9,670 nt of DNA. It comes from Flavobacterium sp. GTDB taxonomy: Bacteria > Bacteroidota > Bacteroidia > Flavobacteriales > Flavobacteriaceae. A model generated the notes under the pieces. That model worked only from the letters and a program-made list of their open reading frames with translations, had not been told where the DNA came from and ran no database searches. The stretch lies in assembly GCA_004296145.1 (NCBI GenBank), contig SEBM01000118.1, forward strand, positions 1 to 9,670, given 5' to 3'. Positions 1 through 8,449 of the stretch are shown one piece after another. A program made the position numbers and the translations under genes. Position 1 is the first letter of the stretch; every line of letters starts with the position of its first letter.

Positions 1-546
1 ATTGGTTCTAACAAACACAAAACCATCCATTGTTTTTTCATTCGATATTTTATTTTCGCGTTCCGATTTCATGGCCTCGTTGAAAATAGTTTGGTTATGA
101 ACTGTCAAATTTTCCATGATTAGAATACGACCTCCTTGTGAAAGATTGATGTGTTCAAGTAATATTGGTTGTTTTGATGCTTTTGATAAATACAACCCGT
201 AGAATTGGTTACGAATGTGTTTTGCGACAAATTTGATCAATATATGTGGAAGATGTGCGATTTCATTGGTACGAGCGTCTCTTACAAACGAGCGCGAAAT
301 GCTTGGAACATGTAGTGGATTGGTGGTGTCAAAGCCTATCAAATTAGCAATTGAGAGAAAAATTTCATTCAAGTTTTCATCTCTTGAGTGTGCTATTCCC
401 TTTAGTCTGAGTTCATTGAGAACGGATATGCGCTTTGAATCCTCTTCGGTTAATTTCAATTTTTCGGAACAGTCATAAATCTCAGCACGCACCTCGTTGA
501 ATTGAACATTCACACTTTCTTGAATCGACTCAATGCGCTGGTTGAT
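1..546 (-). mobile_element. Fragment resembling non-LTR retrotransposon ORF1 (FP25K / LINE ORF1-like), fused to pheT
   Basis: This is the open tail of the pheT frame, about residues 790-970. Its layout matches ORF1 proteins of animal, especially insect, LINE-type elements and the related Baculo_FP family. First comes a coiled-coil-like stretch (about 786-828, heptads such as IDKINQRIESIQESV). Next is an RRM-like region opening with LRLKGIAHSRDENLNEIF (834-851) and continuing through IANLIGFD. Then follow a strand (HILIKFVAKHIRNQFY, 889-904), a strand plus helix (RILIMENLTVHNQTIFNEA, 928-946), and a closing GFVFVRTN (963-970) like the usual 'dG-x-x-[FY]-V-[RK]' end. The absence of stops over about 180 codons suggests a once-coding ORF. 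Leucine codons CTC and CTA occur three times each in this short piece, which looks less A/T-driven than pheT. The homology call is from pattern memory, not a search. The left end is outside the window, and the junction could be anywhere from about 540 to 565. Confidence 0.7.
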
Positions 547-2910
547 TTTGTCAATTTGAGAATCGGTAAGTGTTTTTGTATTGTCCTGAATTGTAAAACT
601 CAAAGCATACGATTTTTTACCTTCTGGAAGATTTTTACCTTCGTAAACATCAAACAGGTTTACATCTTTTAAAAGTACTTTCTCTGTTTGTTTAGCCAGA
701 TTATAAATACTTTCGTAAGTTGTTTTCTGATCAATCAATAAAGCCAAATCTCTGCGAACTTCAGGATATTTAGGTATTTCAGAATATTTAATTTTTCCTG
801 TGATGATTTTTAAAATCAAATCCCAGTTAAAATCAGCATAATAAACATCTTGTTTAATTCCGAAATGTTTTAAAATCGATTTTTTTACAACTCCCATTTC
901 CACTAAAGTGTCATTGTTGTAGCAAATTGATGTTCCTTCAGAAAAAACATCAGACTGCACAGGCGAATTAGATACCTTATCGATTCCTAAACGTGACAAG
1001 ATTGCTTTTGCATATCCTTTTAGTAAAAAGAAATCGGTAGATTTTTGCGGATTTGTCCAGCTTTCTTTATTTCTGTCTCCTGAAATTGATAACGTTAAAT
1101 GTTTATGTTCTTCGTAACCATTCAGGTATTTGTGATATGATTTTCCAAATTCAAACAATTTCAAATCAGCATTTCTTCTGTTGATATTGTATGAAATCGC
1201 TTCTAAGGCAGAAAATAATAAAGACTGACGCATTGTTGCCAAATCACCGCTTAGAGGATTTAACATTGTTACGTTGTGTTCTTCTTTTAAAACAGTCGAT
1301 AATTTTGCATAAGCGGCTGTTGTCAAAGAATTTGCCATCATTTCATGAAAACCTTGGGAGTTCAATTGAGAAGCGATAATATTTTGTACTTTATAATCTT
1401 CAGTTCTTGGTGAATTTGAAACTGTAGCGTTGAATTTTTTAGAGAACTCGATATTATTATATCCGTAAACTCTCAAAATTTCTTCGATAACATCAATTTC
1501 ACGCTGTACGTCAACACGGTAAGCAGGAATTGTTAATCCTAATCCGGATTCAGAAACGCTGTTTACTTTAATATCAAGAGAAACTAATATTTTTTTGATA
1601 GTATCTTTCGGAATTTCCTGTCCGATAATTTTTGATACGTGGCTGAAATTCAATAAAACAGAAAAATCTTCTACTTTTTTAGGATAAATTTCAACAACAT
1701 CAGAAGTTATTTTTCCACCCGCAACTTCCTGAATCAAAAGTGCTGCACGTTTTAGTGCATATTCTGTAATAGTCGGGTCAATTCCTCTTTCAAATCTAAA
1801 AGAAGCATCTGTATTTAATTGATGTCTTTTGGCTGTTTTACGAACACTAACGGCATCAAAATAAGCACTTTCTAAAAATATAGAAGTCGTTCCTTCTGAA
1901 ACTCCTGATTTTTTTCCACCAAAAACACCTGCGATACAAAGCGGGCCTTTTTCATCACAAATCATTAAATCTTCAGCGTGTAATGTTCTTTCAACATCGT
2001 CTAAAGTTGTGAATTTTGTGCCTTCCGGTAACGTTTTTACAATTACTTTTCCGTTTATTTTTGCCGCATCAAAAGCATGAAGAGGTTGTCCTAATTCGTG
2101 TAAAACATAATTAGTAACGTCAACAATATTATTTTTTGGAGTTAAACCGATAGCTTTCAAACGATCTTGTAACCATGCCGGAGATTCTTCAACAGAAATT
2201 CCTGAAATAGTAAGGCCACAATATCTTGGTGCTAAATGAGAATCTTCTACACTAACATCAATTTTTAAGGTACGCATGTCTACTCTGAAATTGCTTACAG
2301 AAGGTGTAATCAATTCTACGTTTACACCACGTTGCAGCATTCCGGCTCTTAGATCACGTGCCGTACCAAAATGACTCATTGCATCGGCACGGTTTGGTGT
2401 CAATCCAATTTCAAAAACTTCATCAGTAACAATGTCAAAAACCTGAGCAACAGGAGTTCCTGGTTCAAGATTTTCATCCAAAACCATAATACCGTCGTGG
2501 CTTGTTCCAAGACCTAATTCGTCTTCGGCACAAATCATTCCGTGACTATCCTGTCCGCGTATTTTTCCTTTTTTAATGGTAAATTTTCCGCCATCTTTAT
2601 CATTCAAAACAGTTCCGATAGTAGCAACAGGAACCTTTTGTCCTGCAGCAACATTGGCAGCACCGCAAACAATTTGTACAGGAGCTTCCTGACCAATGTT
2701 TACAGTAGTAACTTTTAGTCTGTCAGCATCCGGATGTTTTTCACAAGTAAGTACGTGTCCTACAACAACTCCTTCTAAACCGCCTTTTATTGATTCATAT
2801 TTTTCAACAACTTCTACTTCCAAACCTAAATCTGTCAGTAATTCTGAAGTTTGCTCAGATGTCCAATCTGTTTTAATGAATTGTTTTAACCAGTTGTAAG
2901 ATATTTTCAT
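1..2910 (-). CDS. pheT: Phenylalanine--tRNA ligase beta subunit, with foreign in-frame 3' tail; runs off the window
   Basis: PheT pairs with PheS as an (alpha-beta)2 cytoplasmic enzyme that charges tRNA-Phe; the beta chain binds tRNA and edits mischarged tyrosine. My translation begins MKISYNWLKQ at 2910. Visible parts in order: EMAP-type tRNA-binding domain (about residues 40-155, with KHPDADRLKV at 58-67); B3/B4 editing region (about 213-390); B5 domain with the acidic metal-site pattern D467, D473, E476, E477; catalytic-like core (about 490-705); and the start of the FDX-ACB anticodon-binding domain (YPEVRRDLALLID, 715-727). Flavobacterial PheT is about 806 residues, so the stop should lie near 490. 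Instead family-like sequence ends near residue 789 (about position 546) and the same frame continues without a stop to position 1, residue 970, encoding a retroelement-like region. PheT identity is very sure for 546-2910. The 3' end is a chimera or rearrangement, and the native last 17 or so residues are absent. No pheS is in the window. Confidence 0.93.
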   Translation of the reverse strand, partial: MKISYNWLKQFIKTDWTSEQTSELLTDLGLEVEVVEKYESIKGGLEGVVVGHVLTCEKHPDADRLKVTTVNIGQEAPVQIVCGAANVAAGQKVPVATIGTVLNDKDGGKFTIKKGKIRGQDSHGMICAEDELGLGTSHDGIMVLDENLEPGTPVAQVFDIVTDEVFEIGLTPNRADAMSHFGTARDLRAGMLQRGVNVELITPSVSNFRVDMRTLKIDVSVEDSHLAPRYCGLTISGISVEESPAWLQDRLKAIGLTPKNNIVDVTNYVLHELGQPLHAFDAAKINGKVIVKTLPEGTKFTTLDDVERTLHAEDLMICDEKGPLCIAGVFGGKKSGVSEGTTSIFLESAYFDAVSVRKTAKRHQLNTDASFRFERGIDPTITEYALKRAALLIQEVAGGKITSDVVEIYPKKVEDFSVLLNFSHVSKIIGQEIPKDTIKKILVSLDIKVNSVSESGLGLTIPAYRVDVQREIDVIEEILRVYGYNNIEFSKKFNATVSNSPRTEDYKVQNIIASQLNSQGFHEMMANSLTTAAYAKLSTVLKEEHNVTMLNPLSGDLATMRQSLLFSALEAISYNINRRNADLKLFEFGKSYHKYLNGYEEHKHLTLSISGDRNKESWTNPQKSTDFFLLKGYAKAILSRLGIDKVSNSPVQSDVFSEGTSICYNNDTLVEMGVVKKSILKHFGIKQDVYYADFNWDLILKIITGKIKYSEIPKYPEVRRDLALLIDQKTTYESIYNLAKQTEKVLLKDVNLFDVYEGKNLPEGKKSYALSFTIQDNTKTLTDSQIDKINQRIESIQESVNVQFNEVRAEIYDCSEKLKLTEEDSKRISVLNELRLKGIAHSRDENLNEIFLSIANLIGFDTTNPLHVPSISRSFVRDARTNEIAHLPHILIKFVAKHIRNQFYGLYLSKASKQPILLEHINLSQGGRILIMENLTVHNQTIFNEAMKSERENKISNEKTMDGFVFVRTN

Positions 2911-2937
2911 GTTAACTTTTATTCTTAAATAAGGATA

Positions 2938-2945
2938 CAAATATA
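2938..2945 (-). promoter_or_regulatory. Candidate Bacteroidota -7 promoter element for pheT
   Basis: On the minus strand this reads TATATTTG, an exact match to the TAnnTTTG -7 consensus used by the Bacteroidota primary sigma factor. It would place transcription start near 2931, giving a leader of about 20 bases before the pheT ATG. No clear TTG -33 element lies at the expected distance upstream, so the promoter is only half supported. It is the only such match I found in the 183-base gap between the bestrophin gene and pheT. I saw no intrinsic terminator in that gap, so read-through from the efflux operon into pheT cannot be excluded. Confidence 0.4.
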
Positions 2946-3093
2946 AGGATTAGGTGCTGTAGTAAGAAAGAATTTATTTGGTTTTTTGAAAGTGTTATTC
3001 TTTTTTACAGCTCTTAATTGATACTGTACGTTTTAGCAATACATATTTGTAATACTTTGTAATTGTTTGAGGTAATTTGTAAAAGACTCTGAA

Positions 3094-3957
3094 CTAAATT
3101 AGTTCTTCGACATGTTTTTTAATGTTTTCTGAGATTTTTTTTGTTGGTAAATCATTATCATCGTCACCAAAAGGATCTTCAATTTCTTCTGCGATAAGCT
3201 CTAAACTTGCCAGTACATAAAAAATAAAAACGACAACAGGTGCTACAAAATACCCTAAACTTATGGAATAACCAAATGGCAGTGTCATAGTATAGAAAAA
3301 GATAAACTTTTTGATAAATGCACTGTAAGAGTAGGGAATAGGCGTGTTTTTGATTCGTTCGCACGCACCACATATATCTGTAAACGATTGTAATTCTGCG
3401 TTTAAAGTAATCAGCTGATCTCCTGTTATTTTTTTAGCATCATATAAATCATTTATTTTCTGATACATCATTCGCATTACCTGATTTGGTTTGTGTTTAT
3501 GATGGTCGATTTCCAGATCTACATTTTCAAAAAGCTGTTTGCTTGTTTCTTCGTCCTTTAGATGTTTGTGCAGAAAAGAGGCATACGTTGGAATTATTTC
3601 TCTAAAAAACTTCCTGTCATTTTCATCTTTTAAAATTGCAGAAAGTTTTATAGCCAGATTTCTGCTGTTATTAACAAGACTTCCCCATAATTTACGGCCT
3701 TCCCACCAACGATCATAGGCCGTATTGGTTCTGAAAACCAATAATAAGGAGATAACAAAACCAAGCATTCCGTGCATAATTGGAATGTTGTGGATGTAAT
3801 GATTTTCGCTTATCTTAAAATATTCTACCTCAAGATATCCTAATAATCCTGAATAAACTCCGATCGCAAGCATAATCGGAAATAATTGTCTAATGGTATC
3901 TGATCTGTGAAAGCGAAAAATAAAAGTAAACCACTCTTTGGTGTCGTATGAAATCAT
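3094..3957 (-). CDS. Bestrophin-family ion channel (UPF0187)
   Basis: A 287-residue inner-membrane protein of the bacterial bestrophin family. Characterised bacterial members form pentameric, cation-conducting channels, whereas animal bestrophins are calcium-gated chloride channels. Hydrophobic segments lie at about 24-44, 57-78 and 220-255 (the last probably two helices). Family hallmarks are visible: FRTNTAYDRWWEGRKLWG at 75-92, the NTPIPYSYSAF stretch at 204-214, and the acidic EEIEDPFGDDDNDLP at 257-271 after the last membrane helix. The middle (about 105-200) is charged and helical, as expected for the cytoplasmic part. Length is normal and the frame is intact. It begins 28 bases after the outer-membrane channel gene with no room for an obvious promoter, so it is probably the last gene of the efflux transcript. 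Its substrate ion and any link to efflux are not shown by the sequence. Confidence 0.88.
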   Translation of the reverse strand: MISYDTKEWFTFIFRFHRSDTIRQLFPIMLAIGVYSGLLGYLEVEYFKISENHYIHNIPIMHGMLGFVISLLLVFRTNTAYDRWWEGRKLWGSLVNNSRNLAIKLSAILKDENDRKFFREIIPTYASFLHKHLKDEETSKQLFENVDLEIDHHKHKPNQVMRMMYQKINDLYDAKKITGDQLITLNAELQSFTDICGACERIKNTPIPYSYSAFIKKFIFFYTMTLPFGYSISLGYFVAPVVVFIFYVLASLELIAEEIEDPFGDDDNDLPTKKISENIKKHVEELI

Positions 3958-3985
3958 TTAAATCTGTTTTGAAAACAAATTTAGA

Positions 3986-5293
3986 TTAAAAATTAATATT
4001 TCCCGCTAATTCTTTTAATGCAATTTCAGATAATTTTGCTTCATATTGTGCATTGCTGTAGCGCACTTTTGCGTTGACATAATTTAGCTGCGCCGTTCTG
4101 AAATCAATGGTTGTAATGGTTCCGATTCTGAATTTATCTAAAGTAATGTCAAGATTTTGTTTGGCAATTGCTTCGTTATCTTCTTCTAAATCAATTAATT
4201 CTAAATTGGTTAAATAAGTTTGAAAAGCCGTACTCAATTGTGTATTTAAAACCATACTTTGCTGTGTGATTGCAATTTGAGAATTCTCGATTTGCAGTTT
4301 GGCAACTTTTTCATTTCTGTGCTGATTAAAACCATCAAAAATGTTTAGTGTAGCATTAAAACCATAATTTAAACCTCTGTTTGAAGTTGAACTTGTAAAA
4401 CCTAAACTTGATTCGCTTTCTGCAAAATTATAGCCAGAAGTCAGTCGTACAACAGGATAACGATTAGCTTTTACTTGTTTTAACTGTAATTCGGCAACAC
4501 GTTTGTTTATTACTTGTGTTTCTAAAACAGGATTTTGTTTTTGAGCTAAATCCATTAAATCGGCTAAAACTAATTTATTATCAACCGTTACAATATCTAC
4601 TACTTTAAAATCAATTTTTGGATCGCGTGCCAAATATTGGTTCAATAATATTTTAGAATTTGCATAAGCTTCTTTTTGTCTCAATAAGGCAACCTGATCA
4701 GAATTTAAATCAACCTGAGCATTCAAAACTTCTAATTTTGAAGCTTTTCCAATGGTAAAACGATTTTGAGCCAAAGTCAATCGTTGTTTAGAAATAACGA
4801 TTGTTGTGTCTAAAGCTGCCAATTGTTGCTGTTGTTGTACCAAATCATAGTAAGCAGAATTTACCTGGCCAATCTTAACTAAAATAGTACTTTTAAGTTC
4901 GGCATCACCCAGTTTCTGTAATTCTTTTAGTTGGTCATATCTCGCAAACATTCTCATTCCGTCAAAAACTGTCCAGCCCAAACTTACACCATACGTCAGA
5001 CTATTGTTTTTGGCATTGTCTAAGTTCGTCGAAGTTCCGTCCTGACGTGTTTGAGATGAATTCTGAATGCTGTTATTATCTGTAACAGAAGCTGTGGCCG
5101 TTGGTAACATTCCGGCATTTCCGATTGTTACATTGGTCTCGCTTATTTTTGTGTTGTTTTTGGCAATCTTGATTTCAAAGTTGTTTTCCAAAGCTATTTT
5201 CATAGCATCTTCAATAGTCAAAACCTCCTGCGCTTGTGTACTCACGCAAAAGAAGATTAGTATTAAACTACGGAATAGAATTTTAGTATTCAT
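3986..5293 (-). CDS. TolC-family outer-membrane efflux channel
   Basis: A 435-residue outer-membrane factor that forms the exit duct of a tripartite pump. The N-terminus has a Sec signal peptide (basic start MNTK, hydrophobic core about 5-18, probable cleavage just after the AQA region at 20-22). Two TolC/OEP repeats follow, about 25-210 and 240-432. Each is a long helical hairpin with the small outer-membrane strand region between; the first opens with the typical TIEDAMKIALENNFEI (26-41). A glutamine run (VQQQQQ) lies in one coiled-coil helix. The protein ends in phenylalanine, common for outer-membrane proteins. No lipobox is present, so unlike OprM it is not predicted to be a lipoprotein. 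It is third in the operon, 55 bases after the pump stop, with a hairpin just before its start. The start is the only ATG that gives a proper signal peptide. Length and frame are normal. Confidence 0.93.
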   Translation of the reverse strand: MNTKILFRSLILIFFCVSTQAQEVLTIEDAMKIALENNFEIKIAKNNTKISETNVTIGNAGMLPTATASVTDNNSIQNSSQTRQDGTSTNLDNAKNNSLTYGVSLGWTVFDGMRMFARYDQLKELQKLGDAELKSTILVKIGQVNSAYYDLVQQQQQLAALDTTIVISKQRLTLAQNRFTIGKASKLEVLNAQVDLNSDQVALLRQKEAYANSKILLNQYLARDPKIDFKVVDIVTVDNKLVLADLMDLAQKQNPVLETQVINKRVAELQLKQVKANRYPVVRLTSGYNFAESESSLGFTSSTSNRGLNYGFNATLNIFDGFNQHRNEKVAKLQIENSQIAITQQSMVLNTQLSTAFQTYLTNLELIDLEEDNEAIAKQNLDITLDKFRIGTITTIDFRTAQLNYVNAKVRYSNAQYEAKLSEIALKELAGNINF

Positions 5294-5307
5294 ATTTTTT
5301 TTCTTTT

Positions 5308-5341
5308 GCCCGAAATTCAGGTTTTATATTGAATTTCAGGC
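5308..5341. repeat. Intercistronic hairpin between RND pump and outer-membrane channel
   Basis: Two 11-base arms (5308-5318 and 5331-5341) are inverted copies with a single G-T type mismatch, separated by a 12-base AT-rich loop. In the transcript the first arm is GCCTGAAATTC and the second GAATTTCGGGC. The hairpin starts 7 bases after the pump stop codon and ends about 14 bases before the channel ATG. In mRNA sense it is followed by an A-rich run rather than a U tract, so it is not a classical terminator. A role as an mRNA stability or processing element that sets pump-to-channel ratio, or in tuning translation of the channel, is inference. Confidence 0.6.
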
Positions 5342-5348
5342 TAATAAA

Positions 5349-8300
5349 TTATTTGCTTTCTTTTTCGTATTCTTCGATATGGTCAAATTCAGGATAATGT
5401 TTTCTGGCTTTAGACCACATTAAATAAATTGCCGGAATAACAAAAAGTGTTAATGCTAAAGAGAAAATGGTTCCTCCAACAATTACAACTCCCATTCCGA
5501 TTCTACTCGTAGAAGCTGCTCCAAGCGACATTGCAATTGGCAACGCTCCTAAAGCAATAGCTAAACTCGTCATCAAAATCGGACGTAAACGTGCTTCTGA
5601 AGCTTCTAAAATAGCTTCCATTTTTGGTTTTCCCTGTTCCCTAAGCTGATTGGCAAATTCGACAATCAAAATACCATTTTTAGTAACCAGTCCGATAAGC
5701 ATTACGGTACCAATCTGGCTAAAAATATTCCAGGTCTGATTGAATAACCATAAGGAGAATAAAGCTCCTGCAACGGCCATTGGTACAGTTAAGATAATAA
5801 TAAACGGATCTATAAAACTCTCAAACTGAGCGGCAAGAATTAAAAAGATTAATAACAACGCCAAACCGAATGCGAAAGAAGTATTCGAACTACTTTCAAC
5901 AAAATCTCTTGATTCTCCGCTCAAATCGGTTGTAAAACTTTCGTCCAAAACTTTAGCTTTTATCTGATCCATCGCTTCGATACCATCGCTGATACTTTTT
6001 CCGGGCGCAAGACCTGCAGAAACAGTAGCAGACATATAACGGTTGTTGTGGTACAATTGTGGTGGATTACTTTGTTCTTCTACATTGACAACGTTATCCA
6101 TCTGAATTAATTGACCATCTTTATTTTTAACAAACATAGAAGTTAAATCCAACGGTTTTGAACGGTCTTCCTGATCAAATTGTCCAATAACCTGATATTG
6201 TTTTCCATTTTTAATGAAATAACCAAAACGCTGACCACTTAAAGAAAGCTGTAAAGTCTGCGCAATGTCTATAATAGAAATTCCTAAACTTTCGGCTTTT
6301 GCACGATCTATACTTACGTTAATTTCAGGTTTATTAAATTTTAAGTTTACGTCAGTTGTTGAAAAAACATCGCTTTTACCAACTTCATCCATAAAAACAG
6401 GAATCTTTTCTCTAAGTTTTTCAAAAGTCGGAGCCTGAATAATATACTGAATCGGCAAACCACCACGTCTGTTTACTGCAATTGTAGGTTGCTGAATTAC
6501 AGATGTTTTTGCGTTTGGATATTTCTTTGTCCATTTAGATAATTTGTCAGCAATCTCTTTTTGGGATCTTTCTCTTTCATCCGGTTCTTTTAACGAAAGT
6601 CTGATAAAACCAGAATTGGTAGCAGAACCTCCTGAACCTCCGGCAGTAATAACCAAACTAACTTTTTTCTCCGGAATTGAATCATCTACCAAATTTGAAA
6701 TTTCCTGCATAAAACGGTTCGTATATTCATAAGAAGAACCTTCCGGCGTAGTCATACGCATCGTTACAGAACTACGGTCATCATAAGGAGCCGTTTCTTT
6801 TGGAAGAATGGTGAAGAATAAATAAATCAATCCGAAACAGGCAATCAAAATTGGGAAACTAATCCATTTTTTTGCCATAAAGCGATTCAAAGCATCAGCA
6901 TAACCACTGTTTAATTTTTCAAAAAATGGTTCTGTTTTTACGTAGAATTTTGATTTTTTCTGTTCTCCGCCTTTCATTAAATAAGCATTTAACATAGGAG
7001 TTAAGGTCAGAGAAACAAATGCAGAAATCAATACCGCAGCACCAATTACAACTCCAAATTCCCTAAAGAGTCGGCCGACAAAACCTTCTAAGAAAATAAC
7101 TGGTAAGAATACCGCAGCCAAAGTCACAGAAATCGAAATTACAGCGTAGAAAATTTCATTAGAACCTTTTATTGCCGCCTCAATTGGAGACATTCCTTCT
7201 TCTACTTTTTTGAAGATATTTTCGGTAACTACAATACCATCATCAACCACCAGACCAGTAGCCAGAACAATAGCCAAAAGAGTTAATACATTGATAGAGA
7301 ACCCGAAAAGCCACATGATAAAAAACGTAGCAATCAAAGATACCGGAATATCAATTAAAGGTCTGAAAGCAATAGCCCAGTCTCTAAAGAATAGGTAAAT
7401 AATAATGATTACCAGTATGATAGAAATTCCTAAAGTTTCTGCAACCTCTAATACTGATTTTTTTACGAATTGCGTATTATCAAGTGCTATGTTAAGTTTG
7501 ATATCTTTTGGTAAATCCTTTTTTAAGGCGTCGTATTTTTTATAAAATTCAGATGAAATATCCAAATAATTGGCTCCCGGCATTGGTACAATTGCCAAAC
7601 CAATCATCGGAAGTCCTGAGGACATCAATGAAGTTTCAATATTTTCAGGGCCTAATTCGGCACCTCCGACGTCACTAAAACGAACAATTTTATCTCCGTC
7701 TGTACGAATGATAATATTATTGAATTCTTCTGGTTTAGAAAGGTTTCCGATCGTTTTTACCGTTAATTCGGTGTTGTTTCCTGTTAGTTTTCCAGAAGGC
7801 AATTCTACGTTTTGAGCATTTAAGGCATCACGAACATCAGCGACAGTACAATTGTAAGCGTTTAGTTTTATAGGATCAATCCATAAACGCATTGCGTAAC
7901 GTTTTTGTCCCCAAATCTGAACACCACTTACTCCGGGAATGGTTTCTAAACGTTGCGAAATAACATTTTCTGCATAATCACTTAATTCTAAAGAACTTCT
8001 GGTGTCACTCTGAACCGTCATCGAAATAATAGATTCACTATCGGCATCTGCTTTTGAAACTACCGGCGGCGCATCAATATCCTGTGGTAAACTTCTAACG
8101 GCCTGCGAAACTTTATCACGAACGTCATTCGCAGCTTCTTCTAAGTTTTTATCTAAATTAAATTCGATTGTAATATTACTGCTTCCCTGATTACTGGAAG
8201 AAGTGATATTTCTGATTCCGTCAATAGCGTTTACGGCTTTTTCAAGAGGTTCTGTAATTTGTGATTCAATAATGTCTGAATTGGCTCCGGTGTAGTTTGT

Positions 8301-8444
8301 TCTTATGGAAACCTGCGCCGGATCAATAGAAGGGAATTCACGAACACCCAAAAAAGTATAACCAATAAAACCGAATAAAATAATTAAAAGATTCAGTACA
8401 ATGGTTAAAACAGGTCTTCTTATACTTGTGGTTGATAAACTCAT
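5349..8444 (-). CDS. RND (HAE1/AcrB-type) efflux pump permease
   Basis: A 1031-residue inner-membrane proton/substrate antiporter, the usual length for AcrB/MexB-type pumps, which work as trimers with an adaptor and TolC. The fold is two homologous halves, each with one helix, a large periplasmic loop and five more helices. TM1 is at about 11-31. The proton-relay residues are present: D401 and D402 in GLVVDDGIVVTEN (TM4), K922 in GLVTKNGILIVEF (TM10), and T959 in LRPILMTSLAIALG (TM11), matching E. coli AcrB D407, D408, K940 and T978. The signature EFPSIDPAQVSI (36-47) and the TRSSLELSDYAENVI region (148-162) are typical of hydrophobic/amphiphilic efflux members rather than the heavy-metal CusA group. 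It lies 128 bases after the adaptor gene and 55 before the channel. It appears intact and active; the substrate cannot be read from sequence. Confidence 0.95.
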   Translation of the reverse strand: MSLSTTSIRRPVLTIVLNLLIILFGFIGYTFLGVREFPSIDPAQVSIRTNYTGANSDIIESQITEPLEKAVNAIDGIRNITSSSNQGSSNITIEFNLDKNLEEAANDVRDKVSQAVRSLPQDIDAPPVVSKADADSESIISMTVQSDTRSSLELSDYAENVISQRLETIPGVSGVQIWGQKRYAMRLWIDPIKLNAYNCTVADVRDALNAQNVELPSGKLTGNNTELTVKTIGNLSKPEEFNNIIIRTDGDKIVRFSDVGGAELGPENIETSLMSSGLPMIGLAIVPMPGANYLDISSEFYKKYDALKKDLPKDIKLNIALDNTQFVKKSVLEVAETLGISIILVIIIIYLFFRDWAIAFRPLIDIPVSLIATFFIMWLFGFSINVLTLLAIVLATGLVVDDGIVVTENIFKKVEEGMSPIEAAIKGSNEIFYAVISISVTLAAVFLPVIFLEGFVGRLFREFGVVIGAAVLISAFVSLTLTPMLNAYLMKGGEQKKSKFYVKTEPFFEKLNSGYADALNRFMAKKWISFPILIACFGLIYLFFTILPKETAPYDDRSSVTMRMTTPEGSSYEYTNRFMQEISNLVDDSIPEKKVSLVITAGGSGGSATNSGFIRLSLKEPDERERSQKEIADKLSKWTKKYPNAKTSVIQQPTIAVNRRGGLPIQYIIQAPTFEKLREKIPVFMDEVGKSDVFSTTDVNLKFNKPEINVSIDRAKAESLGISIIDIAQTLQLSLSGQRFGYFIKNGKQYQVIGQFDQEDRSKPLDLTSMFVKNKDGQLIQMDNVVNVEEQSNPPQLYHNNRYMSATVSAGLAPGKSISDGIEAMDQIKAKVLDESFTTDLSGESRDFVESSSNTSFAFGLALLLIFLILAAQFESFIDPFIIILTVPMAVAGALFSLWLFNQTWNIFSQIGTVMLIGLVTKNGILIVEFANQLREQGKPKMEAILEASEARLRPILMTSLAIALGALPIAMSLGAASTSRIGMGVVIVGGTIFSLALTLFVIPAIYLMWSKARKHYPEFDHIEEYEKESK

Positions 8445-8449
8445 TTTAT

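Noticed and set aside
215..478. Plus-strand 87-codon open frame within the retroelement-like tail
   Set aside because: It is antisense to the open ORF1-like frame, has no recognisable motif and is the usual shadow of a long coding frame.
3961..3987. Small inverted repeat (TGTTTT/AAAACA) and a TTTAGATT motif in the 28-base channel-bestrophin gap
   Set aside because: Arms of only 6 bases around a single base in very AT-rich DNA are expected by chance and lack the strength of the other two hairpins.
5215..5293. Possible lipoprotein signal in the TolC-type protein (cysteine at residue 16)
   Set aside because: The residues before the cysteine (IFFC) do not fit a lipobox, and an ordinary signal peptidase I site lies a few residues later.
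5067..5423. Plus-strand 118-codon open frame across the pump-channel gap
   Set aside because: It overlaps the signal peptide end of the TolC-type gene and the 3' end of the pump gene in antisense; its phenylalanine-rich stretch is the complement of A-rich intergenic sequence.
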